This document shows positions 5,440-6,282 of a stretch of 6,282 nucleotides of DNA, piece by piece (position 1 is the stretch's first letter; each line of letters opens with the position of its first letter). The translations under genes and the position numbers were made by a program. The notes below the pieces were generated by a model that saw only the letters and a list, made by a program, of their open reading frames with translations, did no database searches and was not told where the DNA came from. The DNA is from Candidatus Bathyarchaeota archaeon (GTDB lineage: Archaea; Thermoproteota; Bathyarchaeia; TCS64). Location of the stretch: contig JAEHCT010000081.1 of the NCBI GenBank assembly GCA_020697635.1, positions 1 to 6,282 on the forward strand, given 5' to 3'.

Positions 5440-5565
5440 CTATGGGTTTCGTTTCAACGACTTGCTGTAGCGGCTGTAGTCGCTCCAGATCCCTAAGGCT
5501 GCCCTGAGCACGCCGACACCTGCGCCCAAGTTGCCACCGGCGATCATCAAGAATCCGATGATCAC
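5440..5565 (-). CDS. Small membrane-protein ORF (41 aa), not previously called
   Basis: A short frame begins with GTG at 5565 and ends with TAG at 5440. Residues 1-27 are hydrophobic and Gly-rich (IIGFLMIAGGNLGAG, then a VGVLRAALGIW block), followed by a polar, basic tail SDYSRYSKSLKRNP. This suggests one transmembrane helix with a cytoplasmic C-terminus. Third codon positions are mostly G or C, as in the surrounding genes, which supports real coding. The frame is open back to a TAA at 5637 with no ATG, GTG or TTG before the GTG; a purine-rich GGCAGGGTCGG lies just upstream. An ATG at 5547 would give a 35-residue version. It starts 19 nt after the regulator stop on the same strand, so the two are probably co-transcribed. 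I do not recognise the family. It could also be the remnant of a longer gene. Confidence 0.5.
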   Translation of the reverse strand: MIIGFLMIAGGNLGAGVGVLRAALGIWSDYSRYSKSLKRNP

Positions 5566-5584
5566 GAGAACCGACCCTGCCTGG

Positions 5585-6280
5585 TTAGCGGCTGCTGGAC
5601 CTTGTCTTGCGTGCGTAGAGCTGTATCTGGGGGATTATCGATGAGATGAGCTTGTTCTCGGCCTTGTTCAGGTGCTCCTGCAGCGTCGTGCGGGGCACCT
5701 TCGCCCTGTCGGCGATGGTCTGCACGTTTACCCTGCGGGGGGTCTGGTAGTACCCGTTGTTGTAGGCCGCGACTATGGCGTCCACCTGCTTGTCCGTGAG
5801 GCTGCCTACCAGCGAGCTCAGCGTGATGAGGCTGTCGGAGACCATGCCGTTGAAGGGCGCCTTCTCCAGCACGTCAACCTGGAACCCTTGATCGGTGAGC
5901 CTGTCGAAGAGCTCGGAGAGGGCCTCGTGCCTGAAGGCGATGAGCCTGTAGTACTCGTGGCCCCGGGTGTAGTATATGGGCATCAGGTTCAGTATCTCGA
6001 GCTCCTGGATGTTGTCGTGGACGGTGGTCTCCCTGCTGCACACGCAGTTCTGGGTTATCAGCCTGATGTTGGTGGATATCTCGGTCTCGTCCAGCACGTT
6101 ATAGAGTCTCCTGAACTCCTCGACGGCGCCTTGGAACTCCTCCGGGCTGTCTGACACGATCTCGTAGACGTCCTGCACGAAGTTGCACCACATCCATATC
6201 TTGAGCGACGGGTACTTCTCGGTGAGCCTGTGGATCGGGTTGTCGGTCCTGGCCTTGATCTGTATCTCGGTTGCGGGCAT
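5585..6280 (-). CDS. HTH_10 (bacterio-opsin activator-type) transcription regulator
   Basis: A 231-residue DNA-binding regulator. The C-terminal domain at residues about 160-213 is the HTH_10 (Bat-type, PF04967) domain: LTDKQVDAIVAAYNNGYYQT, then PRRVNVQTIADRAKVPRTTL and QEHLNKAENKL, with the recognition helix near 195-206. The N-terminal 150 residues are a separate sensor-like region of mixed alpha/beta character that I cannot assign; it contains Cys32 (WMWCN), the pair Cys79 and Cys81 (NCVCS) and His88. A basic C-terminal tail (ARKTRSSSR) follows. No membrane segment is seen. The ATG at 6280 is only 2 nt from the window edge, so its SD is not visible and a longer N-terminus cannot be excluded. 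The small membrane ORF downstream is a possible partner or target. The ligand is unknown. Confidence 0.85.
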   Translation of the reverse strand: MPATEIQIKARTDNPIHRLTEKYPSLKIWMWCNFVQDVYEIVSDSPEEFQGAVEEFRRLYNVLDETEISTNIRLITQNCVCSRETTVHDNIQELEILNLMPIYYTRGHEYYRLIAFRHEALSELFDRLTDQGFQVDVLEKAPFNGMVSDSLITLSSLVGSLTDKQVDAIVAAYNNGYYQTPRRVNVQTIADRAKVPRTTLQEHLNKAENKLISSIIPQIQLYARKTRSSSR

Positions 6281-6282
6281 GG

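Noticed and set aside
5672..6154. Plus-strand ORF (160 codons) opposite the HTH_10 regulator
   Set aside because: Shadow frame; the minus strand carries a clear HTH_10 domain.

Overview
This 6.3 kb window is a chromosomal stretch from an archaeon. Every gene I can support lies on the minus strand, so the text below runs from high to low coordinates. The evidence for archaea is: a bacterio-opsin-activator type (HTH_10) regulator; A/T-rich TATA-like elements instead of -35/-10 pairs; a free-standing AlaX tRNA editor; TTG and GTG starts; and a toroid-fold protein with the WLLEP/PSVRYWALRDLL signature. The gene content and the GC-rich third codon positions would fit a Thermoproteota-type lineage such as Bathyarchaeia. 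That placement is an impression from family content and was not tested.

Layout in transcription order. (1) 6280-5585 is an HTH_10 transcription regulator, followed after 19 nt by a previously uncalled small membrane-protein ORF (5565-5440). (2) 5378-4683 is AlaX, a trans-editing hydrolase for mischarged tRNA-Ala, with its own TATA element and Shine-Dalgarno (SD) site. (3) 4592-1765 is a compact three-gene set: a fold-type I PLP aminotransferase (TTG start), a metal-dependent cyclase/KynB-like hydrolase 30 nt later, and an alpha/alpha-toroid protein of unknown function 5 nt after that (GTG start). (4) 1695-244 is a two-gene membrane-proteostasis operon, lemA then the M48 protease htpX, joined as TAGATG and preceded by a very clear TATA box. 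(5) After a 143-nt gap with a T-run and a second promoter, 100-1 holds the first 33 codons of another small membrane protein that runs off the window.

How the genes work together. LemA and HtpX very probably act together at the cytoplasmic membrane. AlaX protects translation fidelity on its own. The aminotransferase, cyclase and toroid genes look like one transcription unit and may serve a shared small-molecule pathway, but the substrate cannot be read from the sequence. A regular feature is that four genes have a TATA-like element centred 41-43 nt upstream of the start codon with an SD between them, which implies short leaders of about 15-18 nt.

I found no RNA genes, CRISPR arrays, insertion sequences or phage genes. 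The most novel items are the small ORFs, the aminotransferase with a substituted PLP-site tyrosine, its association with a KynB-like hydrolase and a toroid protein of unknown role, and an inverted repeat placed at the predicted transcription start of that cluster.
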